Assembly (NCBI GenBank): GCA_003342895.1
Contig: PTFA01000365.1
Coordinates: 558,001-622,000 of the forward strand
Direction: 5' to 3'
Length of the DNA stretch: 64,000 nucleotides
From: Casuarius casuarius
Taxonomy: Eukaryota; Chordata; Aves; Casuariiformes; Casuariidae
Shown piece after piece: positions 1 through 13,042 of the stretch (within the stretch, counting starts at the first letter, position 1; each line of letters begins with the position of its first letter). Both the position numbers and the translations under genes were made by a program. The notes below the pieces were generated by a model, which was given only the letters and a program-made list of their open reading frames with translations, ran no database searches and had not been told where the DNA came from.

Positions 1-155
1 GGTGTGCTCGAGGCACCAGCAAGGATCTTTCTGTGCCCACTCTCTGAGCACAGCAGACAGATGGCCCGCGTGCTGCTTTGTTTCTAGAAATGCAGAGTGA
101 ATCTCAGCTCTTAAAATATTTTTTTCTCTCTCTTTTCTTTTTTTTCCCTTTTTAG

Positions 156-207
156 CAAATATGATCTAGATTTGCCCAGAAACTACAGAAGCATAACGTT
201 ATTTTAA
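156..207 (+). CDS. Possible alternative terminal coding exon
   Basis: Seen: a long pyrimidine run (about 121-153) ends in TAG at 153-155, an excellent splice acceptor. If the first base (156) completes a codon, the next 16 codons are open from AAA at 157 to a TAA stop at 205-207. The peptide reads KYDLDLPRNYRSITLF and is rich in charged and polar residues. No family is recognised. It would be a last exon, because it stops and has no good donor. Inferred neighbour: the better exon pair at 1054-1310 on the same strand, so the two could be alternative 3' ends of one gene entering from the left. Pyrimidine-AG strings occur by chance in a window this long, so confidence is low. Confidence 0.15.
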
Positions 208-1053
208 TTTCCTAAGTGGGAAACGGAGGTCAAGATGGACACAAAGCCCAGTTCAGCAGAGGAAATGGGATTTGAATAGAGGGCTGAAATTAGGACAGGG
301 TTTAGATATTTTGCTGCCTTTTGTCCTGGTTCAACCAAGATGCCTGCAGACACTGAATGTCAAGTATTTCTTGGCTCTGGTCCTGGTCTTAGCTCTAGTT
401 CCTCTCAAAGCTGGAATCTTGATGTCAGCTTTTTCCTGCTTTACTGGAGGTTGTTGCTTATAATTTGGGTCTATTCTAATACTGATTAGATTCTTCTAGT
501 TCTGCCTGAAGTGAAAAATCTGAACAGTCTGTAGTGCCAAATCAGGAACTCATTTATGTATTCCTTGTTAAGCATCAGTGTGCTCAATCTTAACTGTTCT
601 TTCTGTGATAGAATTACCTTTATATCTTTGCAACAGAATTAACAAGAAAAAGTCCTTAGGGTTTAACCTAATCAAAGTACTTTCACTCAGTTAGCAGTAA
701 GCCTGTCTTTAGCCCTTTTTACAAACTGGTGTATCCACACAGTAAAGCAGATCTGGTGCCTGGGCTGGGACAAGCTCATCAGATGTATTTACTCCCACAG
801 CCTCTAAAGAAGGGTGGCAAGCTGGACAGGTAACACAAATGTAACTTTATGTTTTAGCTATTCATGTAAACAGAAAAAAAAATGGAAGAACTAGTATAAA
901 TAATTTTACCTTTGGATAATGCTCTTGTAGCTGTGATAGACTAAAGACATAAAGCAAGAGGTTTCTGGGTAGGGAAAGCATCTTTAATGAGACCAGGTAA
1001 GAGAGTTTAAGAAAGAAGTAGGCTTGCTTTCAGACACAGAGATCCTTCTGCAG
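208..1053 (+). other. Probable intron near the left edge
   Basis: No convincing gene lies here. By hand count, bases 301-600 hold 116 T, 66 A, 58 G and 60 C, a T excess on the plus strand that fits transcription to the right, although G and C are balanced. The 3' end carries two possible acceptors, one ending at 1033 (CTTGCTTTCAG) and one at 1053 (CCTTCTGCAG), which lead into the exon candidate that follows. The short open frame near 272-463 has no recognisable content. Confidence 0.3.
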
Positions 1054-1310
1054 ATCTGGAATCTCTTTCTCTAAGATATACCCATCAACCCAATCCAGAG
1101 GAGCTCCTTTTTGCCCACATACGGAAGATTGCAGAAGATGCAGAGCAAGGTGAGACTGGATGAAATAGATGCTACCATAGAAATAGTGACCTGAGAGAAA
1201 ATGTTCCATGGAAATTGCACTATATTTTCCCTAATTTGAGTAGCAGGACTTTAATACATATTTTATAATGACCAATGTATTCTTTTCCTTTTTCCTTAGA
1301 TGTGGTCTAG
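1054..1310 (+). CDS. Candidate last two coding exons of an unidentified gene (partial)
   Basis: Seen: after an acceptor at 1053 a frame stays open to 1149, where AAG|GTGAGA is a near-consensus donor. The next intron is only 150 bp (1150-1299) and ends in a strong acceptor, TTTTTCCTTAG, at 1299. Joining the two keeps the frame, giving three codons (Asp-Val-Val) and a TAG stop at 1308-1310. The first exon is 96 bp and begins and ends after the first base of a codon, so it is frame-neutral. The peptide contains PEELLFAHIRKIAEDAEQ, a charged, helix-like stretch, so the protein would end in a short acidic tail. If the acceptor at 1033 is used instead, the exon is 116 bp. I do not recognise the protein. 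The combination of donor, acceptor, frame and codon choice is better than any other site in the window, but the exon is short and unconfirmed. Confidence 0.35.
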
Positions 1311-2240
1311 GAGTGCTTCGATATCCTCTGAGATCTTCATTATATCTGTTTATTTAAATCCAGAACAGTGTTGGAGCTTTTAATGTCTGCTGTAGAAGAG
1401 TTATATAATACAAACGATTTGAAAATCCAGCACAGAAACAAAAAAGGTATTCCTAACACTGCCTAATGGAAAAATTGGTCAGTCAGAGAAAGCAGATAAA
1501 TAGGTATCAAATTCCTTTTAATCCACTGTAATACGGGCTAACTCTTTATTTGCAATGCTCACTTTTAACTGATCAATAACTTGCATTGCTGGTAGCTCTG
1601 CTGACTTACGAGTGGACCTGAAGGCTTGGGTTTCTGTCTCACTTTCTCACAGCAGAGAAGTGAGAGGATGGGGAGTATGTGGCATTGCAGACAAACTGAT
1701 CTAATGGCTGGCTGCTGCAACCACCCCTTTGACCCCAGCTATACTCCCCTGCTGCTTCTCTCTGCCTGCAGTTCTGCTCTTCTTGTGCTGAGCTGTATNG
1801 GGGTGATGACACCTCAGAAAACTAACTTTCACAAAAGTAAAAATACTTCTGGCAACTTTTAACTTCTCCAAGCAGTATGAGGGGGACTAACAGCAGGGTT
1901 GGTACAAGACAGAGAGAGAAGGACCACCTATAAAAACCACCGACCAATAATAGATCAGCTTAGCCCCTAACATTGAGCCATACCTCCACAGAGTTTCATA
2001 CTCTATTTTAGTTGCACTATACACATATGTCCAGCACAGTGCAGTCACTATACATTTTGTCTAGCATCCCTCATTGTGGTCTCGGAAGGTGGTTTTCATG
2101 GAGTTTTGACTGTGCAATGCATGTTTTCCTGGAATATTTGCTGCAATTCTGNTGCTTCAAATCTCATACAATCTTTTTGCATGTTTACATTCATTTCCTT
2201 CCAGGAAGCAAATACAATAAATGGTCTGTTTGGAAAGATA
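1311..2240 (+). other. Possible 3' untranslated region
   Basis: If the preceding exon pair is real, this is its 3' UTR. No coding content is seen. An AATAAA hexamer at 2216-2221 is followed at once by a G/T-rich stretch, a plausible but unproven polyadenylation site. Single ambiguous bases are present at about 1799 and 2152. Confidence 0.2.
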
Positions 2241-5200
2241 GTGTCAAAGAAAAGCTAATAATGAAAACTGTTTCCCTGAAGATNTAGGAATCAGAAGTCA
2301 CAAGAACTGCTGAAGTACATGTGTCATGTTATCTAATAGATAGCAATCTCCACCATAAATGCCCCGGGACTTTTCTCTCTGAGTGATAGTTCTACATCAA
2401 ATCTACAACCACTTTTGAAATGCTCATACAAATATGAATTTAATATGTTTCTTATGTTCTTGCAGGATTTGCTGGGTTTTAGCAGCATAGTTAATAATTG
2501 ATGCTGAAATTTTGCATTTTGATCAAGGTGGTGACACAGAAGTAAATATCTCAGTACTAGGGCAAATATTTTAACAAGAACAACCAGCCAGAAGATCAGC
2601 CAGGAATTATCGCCTTCCTAAATACATTTTGTTTATTATGGTCTCATAACAAGTCACCAGTGTTGAAGGTGGCTCCTTTTCTGCCTAATCCATGGAATCC
2701 AGCCTGTTACTGAATCTTCTTGGTTTTACTTCTCCAGAAAGGCCCACATGAATGAATTCAGTATAAAAGGCTTAAGCATTCACTTCCTTTTTTATTAAAA
2801 CTCCAGCTTAATGAGCATTGTAAATTACTCCACATTCTTTTGTTCTTGTTTGCATTTAGGACTTAGCTTGTTTGGTTTCTCAACATTTTAGAAACTAGCT
2901 GCAGAATCAGTACAGAATCAGTAAATCTACTTCTACATGTACACCTTTTAAATTCTAATCCTCATTCCTCAGGAACCTGCAAAAGGGTCTCTGGAGAGCT
3001 ATAAAAAACCCAAAAGCCTACCAACAGCCTTTCCACTCTTGGCCTGATCTCTTACCTTCACCAAAGCCTCATTAAAAGGGAGAAAAAAGGAAAAGAGGAG
3101 AATGATGCAGCCATGGAATGGAATTGCTCTGAAGACTTCAGAATATGGACTGCTAAAAATGTTGGACTTTCCACCACAGTCTGGACACAGATGACAGGGA
3201 GAGGTTGTTAGGTGTATGCTGACCCCCTACCTCAATCCCCTTCCTTTGCAGAGAAACTGAAATCCCACAGTCGTGTTCTGCAAGCCTCAGGGAGCCCCTC
3301 CCTTCCTCCATTTCCCTGGATACTCTGACCTGGCTGCCCCAGAACGCTTGTTTATGGGAACTTCTCACCATACAGGTGTTGTCATGTTGCGCACTGGCAA
3401 GTTTTAGGACCTTAGGACCTCAGTCTGAGTAGAGGCAAAGAGCGTAATGCAGTGCTACATGCACGTGCCATCCCCGCACCCCTGGCCAGCAGGGTGGTGG
3501 CCAGGCAGCGTGGCACGCCAAGGGGCAGTCTTGCTTCCAGGCTGAAGAGGCACTGCAGTCTGCCGGGGCTAACGCCTCCCTGGAGCAGTAAAGCCTGAGG
3601 AAGCTGACGATGAGGCTTGTCTCCACCATTGCTTTTCCCACCATGGCAATCAGATAGAAATCTACCATCACAATCAAAAAGCTGTGATGTGTGGTTTAAA
3701 TGTATGTTTTACAACAGCATGCATCTTCTAAATGGAAAACACATCCTTTTTTTCTTTTTTTTTTAAATGTTGCTTTGTGAAGCTTTTGGTACTGTGCTCA
3801 AGGACTTATACAACAGTGACCCAGAGGTGGTAGAAGCTGATGTTTTGGGAGCCTTGGCAGCTGGCTCAGCACCACAGTCCCATAAGCGCTTCCTGAGATA
3901 GGTAGATCTTGTTTTAATCTAAAGTCCTGTATATATACCTGTGATNACTCCCACAGCTTGACCTGCCCTTCACAACTAAGGGATTTTTCTTTGCTGACAG
4001 CTGGTAGGGACCTCTGCATTTGAGATTGTAGAACAGGAAGTCTAGTTCTGCTTTCCTAGTTAATACTGATATATTTGCTGTCTCCAATGTGTGGCTAGAC
4101 TGCAAAATGTTATTCCCGTCAATCCTATCAGTGTGCACAAAATACATGCCATAAACCATCTAATCGTGAGAGAAACAGAGAGGCAAACAGCTAAAGTGTA
4201 AATAGTAATAGTATAAAGAGAAAATACATGTCCAGTTTTGTTTTTNTTTTTTAAACNATAGATTTAGGCAGATGCCCATGAAGCACTGGGCTAGAATATC
4301 TGAATCTATCCTGGCTGAAACTGTCAACACTGAAATGTTTTATGTGTAGGAGGACTGGATTTTTCTCAGCCCAGTAGCAACTACGGATCCTTCACAGCAT
4401 CTCATGGAGTATTGCACTAGTACAGCAATACCTCAGGGCCATCTTGATGGTCAGACTTGTCTGCCATGCAGNTTGTGTGGCCCCGTGAGCACGGCTGCAG
4501 GAACAGCTGGAATATGGAAGGTGGCATTTACAGCTGTGTGATGGAGCGTGTCTGGCAGGGAAGGTCTACTGGCTGCCAGAGATGGCTGCCCCAACAGCAG
4601 GGCCATGGGCGATGGAGCTGTTCAGAGTGACACGTGGAGCCAGTGCATCCTGGATCCCTTCTGCAGCCAGCAGCTCTCCCAGGGAGNGCAGGCACTTGTG
4701 TCACTCCTCTTGCTTTTCATAAGTCATATATGTCTACATATAAGTATTATATGCTACATCTATTTATCCTGCACTAAAAGCCAAAACAAAAGNCAAAATC
4801 CAAACAACCCTCCTCAGCTGTTAGCATAGTGTAAATCTCTTCTTTATCTGAGTATTTCATCCTGAATCCTATTGGTACCAATGGACCTTGGGCATCCTTA
4901 AGATACTTGCTGAGTTACTTGTGTTGTTTCTGCTTATCACATCTAGTATATATTGTGCTAAGGAGACCTGAGACACAGAGTTTGAATTCTCCCTGAAAGC
5001 TGAATGAAAATGACATTAAAAACATCAGATTTCAAAGGCTCTGTGTTGTCCACTTTACTGCATTATCTTAAAGTGGAATGTGAGCCAGAAAGCAGCACTT
5101 TTTACACTTAAAGAAGGACAGAAGGACAGAATACATTAAAAAATTTCCAGAGGCCTTAGTTTCATGTTTTATTTGCTAATCCTCAACACTGTGCTATGAT

Positions 5201-7519
5201 AAAAACCATAACAAGTAAGGCTGGGAAGGAGGGGATTGGTACAGAAGCTGCAGCCCTAACAGACTGTAATCAGTGCTTCAAGAAAGGACAAAATGAAAAC
5301 AGCTTTCAGCCTCTGATGGATTGAGGTAGTTCTCAGGAAAAGCTATTTGCATGTAGTATTTTTACCATAAAAGGTAGCTCAAATAAACTTACTTGAACTA
5401 GAATTGCATATCTCAGTGGAACCAGAAATGTTCTAGTTAGCTTAAGGTAACTATCTNGATTAGTAGAGAGACTCCTGAGAGTGTGCTGTGCAGTATCACT
5501 CAGATTTTTAATTGCTTTTAAAAATAGCAATATATACAAAGCAATATGTTAACCTCTGCCTTCCCACAGAAAAGTCAAATGTTCTCACTAATGGCAAGGA
5601 AACAGCATACAAAANGTGACACAGAAGGACATATATGCCAGGAATAATCAGTCTTCACTTATCAATATCACTGTGACTAGGCTTAGAGTCAACACTAGCT
5701 GTGGTATCCATTCATTTGCTGCTCAGCACCCATGAAANGCTTTTTGCTGGACCTGTTCCCTAGCAATAGTTCTAATTCGGCAGCCAAGCTGTAGNTCTCA
5801 AGAGGCATATTATTTTATATATGCAATGATATAGTATAAATCTATTATATTGGCAAAGCTAGTACATTAATGAAAATGATCTACAGAGCCCTATCCCAGG
5901 CAGGAAAAACAATCCGTGTAATAATGCGTCTTCCTCTCAGTGTCTCATAGCCTCAATAATATGGATACAATAGTTTTTTTCCTGAAAACTGGAAAGCTTC
6001 CTGTCCAGTGAGACTTTTTTTTGAATATGAAATAATAATAAGCAGTAGCAGCAANATCTACATATCCTTAAACTCTTTCAATCTACAGTAGTTATCTTGC
6101 TATAAAGAAGAGGATAATGTGTTCCAAAGTGTACAGATATAAGTGAAAGTACTCCTATGTGCTCTGAATCCAATGATTTAATTCAGGTAAAGCTTCAGTG
6201 TTTCAGTTTATTGTAATGCCTGAATTAATTTGAGATGGAGCTGNTTTTGCATAGCTTATCATTAAGACTATCTGCAAAATTTTTGGTCTGGCTGAAACAC
6301 TGTTAAGCCATTTTATAATATTGTTATCTAAGAAGGAAGTGTCTATTACAGTTATGTCAGCCTTCTTATTCCTGTGAGCGCTCTTCAATATAACCACNCT
6401 AAATCCAAGTTATCATGAGCAGTATTTATATAATGTTTGAGTTAACATGGTTCTTTTGATAGAAATGCAGCCAGGACCAAATTTCGTTGCCATCATGCAC
6501 ACATGTTTTTTAGCCATTGCTTTTCTGAAGACACATATTAGACTACTACTTGAATTGTGCTAGCACCTCTGTATTGTTATTTTCTNATGACAGTAAACTT
6601 GGTAATACAGTGGTATTTTGAAGTGTAGCTCAGATTTTATGCATGGTTTACTTCACTTTTCAGGGGCTTGTTTTCTGTCTCTTGGCAGGAGAGCCTCATC
6701 CTGAGCATTTCTAGAGTGAGAGAATGGCAAAAAGAAATTGTTGAAGCACAAGAAAACAAATACCAGTCACAGGCATGAAACAAGTCCTTTTAGTCTGATA
6801 TTTTAGAAAATATTGCATATATATTTANTTTTTTTATATTTTTCTTGTATTATCACAGTGTGAGGCCCTCTTGGCAAGCAGTAAAACAGGTAAATTTGGC
6901 AAGCAGGTTAACTTGTTTTACATACAAGGATAATTGCTGTCTCTCTTTCATGTTCCTGTGTTTGCCATATTTGATTCACTGATCTGTCTGATTTGGAGAC
7001 CTTATTTTAGCACATCCAAAATAATGACAGCAATGACAATGACTGTCAGGAATTTTGAAAATTAAGAATCAAAGCTACTACAATTTCATCCACAGCCCCA
7101 TTCTGTGTATATTTAAGTGTCCTTAAATCTCAGTTAATTTGCACGTTCAGGATTTTTTCCTTTGATATCAAATAGCAATAGAGAAATGACTGATTAGGAT
7201 CATNGGCAACCAGTTCTTGTAGGTTCATGAAATAATTACGTCACAGCTGCCTGATGTTCTCCAAACAGTTAGGAGAAGTAGTAGAGGAACTTTCATGCTG
7301 AAGTGAAGTAAAAAGAAATTACTCCTTCTGGAGGAAAAGATACTCATATATGGCAAAAAGTATCTATACAAATGTAGATATCCCTTGACACCACCCAACA
7401 GAACTCAAGTGTACGTATTACCTTTTCACCCAGGGTAAATTCTGATGATATGGAAGTCAGACAGAATTTTATAATGGATCACGAATTTGGCCCTGGGAGT
7501 GTAACACTGTTTTTTAGAA
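2241..7519. other. AT-rich non-coding sequence, nothing recognised
   Basis: Both strands were read for coding exons, RNA genes and transposon ends and none could be supported. All open frames are short and lack family motifs. Single ambiguous bases are unusually dense from about 4.2 kb onward. Confidence 0.5.
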
Positions 7520-7600
7520 ATAAGAGTATGCAACAATTATAGCACCTTTNATCTGAGGATTTCAAAACCCTGCAGACACACACCTCATTTCCAGCTCANT
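7520..7600 (-). repeat. MIR-like SINE, 3' end fragment
   Basis: Read on the minus strand, this ends in TTTGAAATCCTCAGAT followed by AAAGGTGCTATAA, which is the typical tail of the amniote MIR family (consensus, from memory: TTTGAGATCCTCRGATGAAAGGYGCTATATAA). Only the last 80 bases or so survive. MIRs are tRNA-derived, long-extinct retroposons, so this is a fossil with no product. Confidence 0.6.
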
Positions 7601-9239
7601 CCTTCTCAACCTCCTCAGCCCTCTTTCTGTGCATTTCCCAGAATTAGGGAGGGCTTTAGCAGTCATCTTGTACTGGAGCCTTTTGCCTCTTCCCTNGCTC
7701 CTCAACTTGTCTCTTGTTACCTCTTGTCACTTTATTCTCTTCAAAATCACTAAAACGTTTTTTTTCCCTTTTCTTTTCCTCCATAATAATCCTCCTAAAA
7801 TAATCAGACCATCTACTTATTCATGCAGTGGTCACCCCATACCACTTTCAAATTCCTTCTGAAAACTTCTTTTTCTTGAGGATTCTTCTTTCTTTCATTT
7901 TTCAACAACCTGTCATAAATTTTAGTTTCTGAAATGTTGCTTGTGCTTGGCCTGACATTCGCTCTCACACAGATTATTAAGCCTGCTTACCATGCTTTTC
8001 TTACAGTTATAAGAAACGTAATACTCATTCTGAAGACTCTCACACTGTGAAAAGATCTTTTGAATTTTCCTCAAAGACAATGCCAGAGAAAGTCTTATTG
8101 GCAAACAGTTGCTAGAAACTAGAGCCTCACTCCACTCTATTTAAAAATTGTATTTTTAACTCACATCTCTTGACGTTTTGTGACAAAAAAAGATTCACTC
8201 CTTTTTAGCCGATGGTTTTAAAATAATTTTTTTCTCTGTGTCACAGATGTCTGTCCACAATGGAGCATGAAATTTGCTCAGCCAGTGTCTGTAGCTATGA
8301 CTCTGCTGCTTGTAAGCTGAGTTAGGGACACTGCTCTGGTTTGGGAATGTCCTGTGGCGTGAGTAGCTCCTTACTTCAGAGTAACTACCTGCTAAATCTC
8401 AAGCTAACAAAACTGGGGAATGGCTCAGGAACCTTCTAACTGTTCTTACAAACAAGCTCTCAGGCAAATTCTTTCACTTGCATTAATCTGCATATAACAT
8501 CACTGCTCATATGTCTTTGTATTATGTTACTTGACAGAAATTGCATGTGGAATCTGTTAACTATGACATGTATCCAAATTTAAGATGGTAAAGAATTCAC
8601 CAATCAATTTATATCTATCTAGGCTGTGATATTTTCAGTCACTGATTTTTTTTCTCTGTGGAGTTTGAGTTTTAGGATCATGAGCAATATGATTAAATTA
8701 GTATGAAAATAGAGTTTGATCTCAAAAGTTTTGTTTATCACCAACTTTATATTTGAAACCTTATCAGGCTAGCAGAAAGCCATGCACTGGATTCCAGTTC
8801 AGTTAGACATCCGTAAGGAGCTGGATACTACCAGCTTCCACCAGCAGATGGTACCCGGGATTTACAAATGTCTTTGTAGGTGCTTATTATCCTCGCTGTT
8901 ATTTATTTAATCAGTATGAACAGGAAACTAATGACAAACTGTGAAAGATGGCTAGAAGTGAACCTTGTTGCTCAGCTTAGCTGTCAGATCCATCTACGGA
9001 ATCTGTCCCAAGATTTATTGCATAAAGAGCTCAGATTGCCCAGGTCAGACTGACATGTAGTTTCTTGTTGGTGTGGAATTNTTTTATTGTCCTCAAAAGT
9101 AATGCTTCCCATTAAACACATAGCCAAACTGGCCTTTTCTACAGTATTCTGTAAAAGCAATCATCTACTGAACACACATCTCATCCTTGCTACAATTTTT
9201 AATTAAACATTGCTAGAGTTTAAGACAAACGAGTTGCAG
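7601..9239. other. Non-coding, nothing recognised
   Basis: The sequence is AT-rich with pyrimidine-rich patches near 7.7-7.9 kb. No exon, RNA gene or repeat could be supported. Confidence 0.45.
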
Positions 9240-9320
9240 CCAAGCCCCTGTTGTGCTAGGTGCTGTACAAATGTAATAACATGGTATGAGTCTCCAGTAC
9301 GAACCTGAGCTAATATCTAT
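9240..9320. repeat. Ancient interspersed repeat fragment (L3/CR1-like)
   Basis: The string TTGTGCTAGGTGCTGTACAA (9251-9270) is the recognisable core of an old amniote repeat whose usual form is CATTGTGCTAGGCGCTGTACAAAC. I recall it as the end of an L3/CR1-type LINE or a SINE sharing that tail, but I cannot assign the family from sequence alone. It is short and strongly diverged. Confidence 0.45.
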
Positions 9321-9986
9321 GACTACTTGGGAGTTACTTCCCCACAGGAGTTTAATTTCTACACAAAAATCTTTAAATATTCTTTGTAGATGTTCATATT
9401 TTGTAGGACNATACTCCAAATTAATGATAGCAATGCACTGCATCACAAATTGACTGACNTCTGTCCGTTGGATGACCTGCTTGTAAGCACTGTCCTAAAA
9501 GTTATATCTGAAGAAGGCCTGTTTTGCAAACCATATGCCTTCAGATTTGTTATTTATTGCACAGTCCTTGCCAGATCTCCTGTGTGCAAATACTAGACCT
9601 GTTACACATTCATTGCCATTTAACTTACACAGGATTAGTTCTTCTTTATAGGTCTCCTTTATATTAGGTCTTCTTTATACCAGTGCATTAAGTGGAACCA
9701 GGCAGAAAACACTGTTAAATAACAAGATAAAAGGGGATCAATGTGTATGTTTGGTCTGATGGATTGTGCTCAAAGTATCAGCTCTTAATACTGCACCCAT
9801 TGTAATATCTTAACTAAAAAGCTTACTAAAAATTTCTTGCTGCTTAACTTTTCCTATCAATATCTATGTCAATCTCCTTCAACTATTCTATGTGATTTGG
9901 GCATTATTAGGAGAAGTCTTGGAGTTAGACTTGTTATGAAGGCTCTGAAATTCATGCTCATGTCTTCCAGCTCCAGGGACAAGTGT

Positions 9987-10007
9987 AAAAAAAAAAAAAA
10001 AAAAAAA
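9987..10007. repeat. Mononucleotide run, (A)21
   Basis: Twenty-one consecutive A residues. No recognisable SINE or processed-gene body lies upstream and no clear target-site duplication is seen, so it is treated as a simple repeat. Confidence 0.95.
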
Positions 10008-12952
10008 CTAGGTCTACCCTGTAAACGTGACCACAGTGACCCAGAGCAGAGGGAAGGCTGATGGGATAAGGCTTTGAACTGCACATCAGTCTTTTACACC
10101 CAGATATATAAATATTCTACTTTTGAAAAATAGCTAAAACTTTCCCCACAGATTTATAAACATTCTACCATTTCTGGAAACACTGTGTTGTAACATAGCA
10201 TAACATGTCCACTAGTGAAGTGGTGCATTTTAAAACAAACAAACAAAAAATGATGATGGGCATAAAAACATGAAGGCAAGTTTTCTGTAAGATTTGTTGT
10301 TGCTGCCTTTTTTAAAATGAAGCAGTCTGTAGATTTGTAAGAAGGTTCAAAATATTGACAGGCTATCTTCCTCAGCTTTTGTTTCTAAGCTCTTTCACCT
10401 TCAACTAAAGTGGTGGGTTTTGTTATTAAGTGTAGTTTCTCTCTAACAAAATCCCATCTGGTTAATTCTGTTCTAATAAGAAAGAAACTAGAATTTAAGG
10501 AACATTAGATATGGTTACAGTGCCATAACCTACTCATCATAAAGAATAGATTGGGATGAATGTGATAAAGGGCTTTTTTTCCTGTAAGTTCCTGGTTCTA
10601 AAGTCATGACAAAAAATCTAATCGGAACTTGAAATGTGGTGAAATGAGAATATTATTGATAGATAAATATAGATGTGATACCAACTGATACTCTTATAAA
10701 CAAGAACAACTCCCTAATCAATATGAAATTCTTATTATTCAACAAAATGTCAACTGTTTTATTTATTTAATGTGCCCTTGAAATGTCCGTATTGGTCCGG
10801 AAGTTGAAATGAAAGAGTATCATGTAAAACTTTATCAAAAACATAATACAGCATCCTCATTTATCTCTCACTGATATCTGGATCATAATATATTTCCTTC
10901 TACAGCCTCAGAGAAATATTAGCCAGTCCCACNGATTAAATGCCCTTTCATTTCCCGGGTTGCTAGGATAATTTCCACCTTTGAGATGTTAGCCCTTGCT
11001 AACTCTGTATGCACTGGATACCAGGTCTGGGAGTAAAATTCCCGTTACATTTCCAAAGTGAAGACTGATGCTAAAGTGAAGTTAGCTGCTTTACTCATTC
11101 TCATTTGTCATTTACCGGCCACTGGGTTTCTTCATTGTAATTAAGAGTATAGGTCTCCCACAGTCTTGTGCTGCACTTGAAACATCAAGTCTAGGTTACC
11201 GTAATTGCAGGCAAACACGCTGTACCCGGTGTCCATATTGTTATCTATAACTTGTAGTGGACCAACAGATCCTTCCTATATGGTTTGTAACCAAAATTAA
11301 TCATTTAATTCAGACCATAAGGTCTTAGTTACCAGCTACACTAATTGTCTGTTCCTTCCTAAACCAAACTTTCCAATGTTAATGTCAAGTGTCAAGCAAA
11401 ACCAGGAATACACGGCTGTTTCTGTTAGACTTCTCCACTATAAAGTACGCTTTTCCTAGTTCTGATGCAACTCATACTGACGTCTCTTTTTCCACCGGAC
11501 AATCAGTACTTTTTCCTTTACACCAGCTGTCATCAACAAACAACTGTGGTCACTGGATTCCTCAACACATTCACTCACCTTTTGAGCCGTCTCCTTGACA
11601 TGTACATTTTCATTGGCAAAACTTGGTACCCTTACGGTCAGCCAGAGATACTTTTTTCTTCTAACTTGAAACTGCCCATTCAGAAAGTCTGCTCACTCAG
11701 GCTCAGATGAGTTTCCCTGTTTCTACCTCTCAAGTTAATGCTGCAAATGGAGTACAGGATTTTAGCCTGCATGTCTTCTGCAAGCGTAGAGCAATCTGAG
11801 CTTGTTTCAGAACGTCTCTTCTGTAGTTCCCTGTATTTCTGGTGCCAAAACATACCCCAGTCATTTCTCATGTTCTGCACTCTTCTTTCAGGCTGTCAGC
11901 ATTCTCCAGAAGATCTGAAATATTCATGGCCTACAGGAAGTCATGGTGTAGTTCTCACACTGTGATTCCTCACTCTGACTATTTTCCTCTGCCATCCGGT
12001 ACTTAAATCAACTGCCATCACACTCTTCATTTCCCTACTTATCAGGCAACCAGTATATAAAACTGAAATAATTCCTTACATTGAAGGAAGACATGATTTA
12101 ATAACCTTGGAAGACCAATACTTTTCCAGTAGTTACAAAGCTACAGCTGTGAATAGAAATACATTATATTTATGATTTTGATACATAAATTTTAGGAAAC
12201 AGGCTTCTGGACTCAAGACTCAAGGATTTTATACTCATATAAGCTCTAAGGCGGGAGAACAAACAGTAAGTTACCAGTGCCAATGTTGGCACCAAAGGGG
12301 ATGCAGGCTGTTATGAATGACACTGTGCTGCGGTGCTTTCTAAAATGAAAGGCTCCTTATCGTTGCTCTTTCAGTGTCTTTTAGAAGGCATTTTCAATCC
12401 TCAAGTCAAATAAAAACAAGACAGGGAAGACTCTGGCTCTCACTTGAGGTCTGCCAAGAGTGAAATTCTTTGTCCTTTGTACAAGGCAACTACACCACGG
12501 ATTGTGGGGGCTAAAGGGGTGAAATCTCTTCCCTTAAACAAGAAAATCTGGAACAGACTGGAAGACCCAAACACAGTCTTCCTGAGCCCCTGCCATTCAC
12601 TGAGCATGGCCCCCACTGTCCTTTGCTGCCGCCTCAGGAACCAGAGACAGGGGCTATTCCAGAAACAGACAAAATTTGAGAAGCTCCTCCAGGCTGCAGA
12701 GTCCCAGGTAGCTTTTTGTCCAACAGCAGGTCAATTTTAGATGTTTTAGACCTTACCCTTGAGTCTCTAGATTAAACTGCTGTCCAACTTGTTGTGAGAG
12801 AGATCAGTCCGTTGATCCGTATTGCATCTTTCATTGCAAGTCACTCTGGGTATAGTGTCTTACTATTTCCCAAATATTTCTAGAAGTCTAGTCTATGACT
12901 CTCCTCCTAATGCTTCTGAATGCATCACGGTTTTAAACAGGGACTTACAGCT

Positions 12953-13042
12953 GATCTCATTAGATCTCATTAGATCTCATCTGACTAGATGGTAATATGG
13001 AATAAATAATTTATGCCAATCTATTATTAACAATCTATTATT
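12953..13042. repeat. Short imperfect tandem units
   Basis: A 10-bp unit GATCTCATTA is repeated about 2.8 times at 12953-12980. About 40 bp further on, CAATCTATTATT occurs twice (13018-13029 and 13031-13042). Both look like local replication slippage. No function is inferred. Confidence 0.8.

Noticed and set aside
9837..10084. Frames on both strands around 9.9-10.0 kb
   Set aside because: Both translate the 21-A run as poly-Lys or poly-Phe. Not coding.
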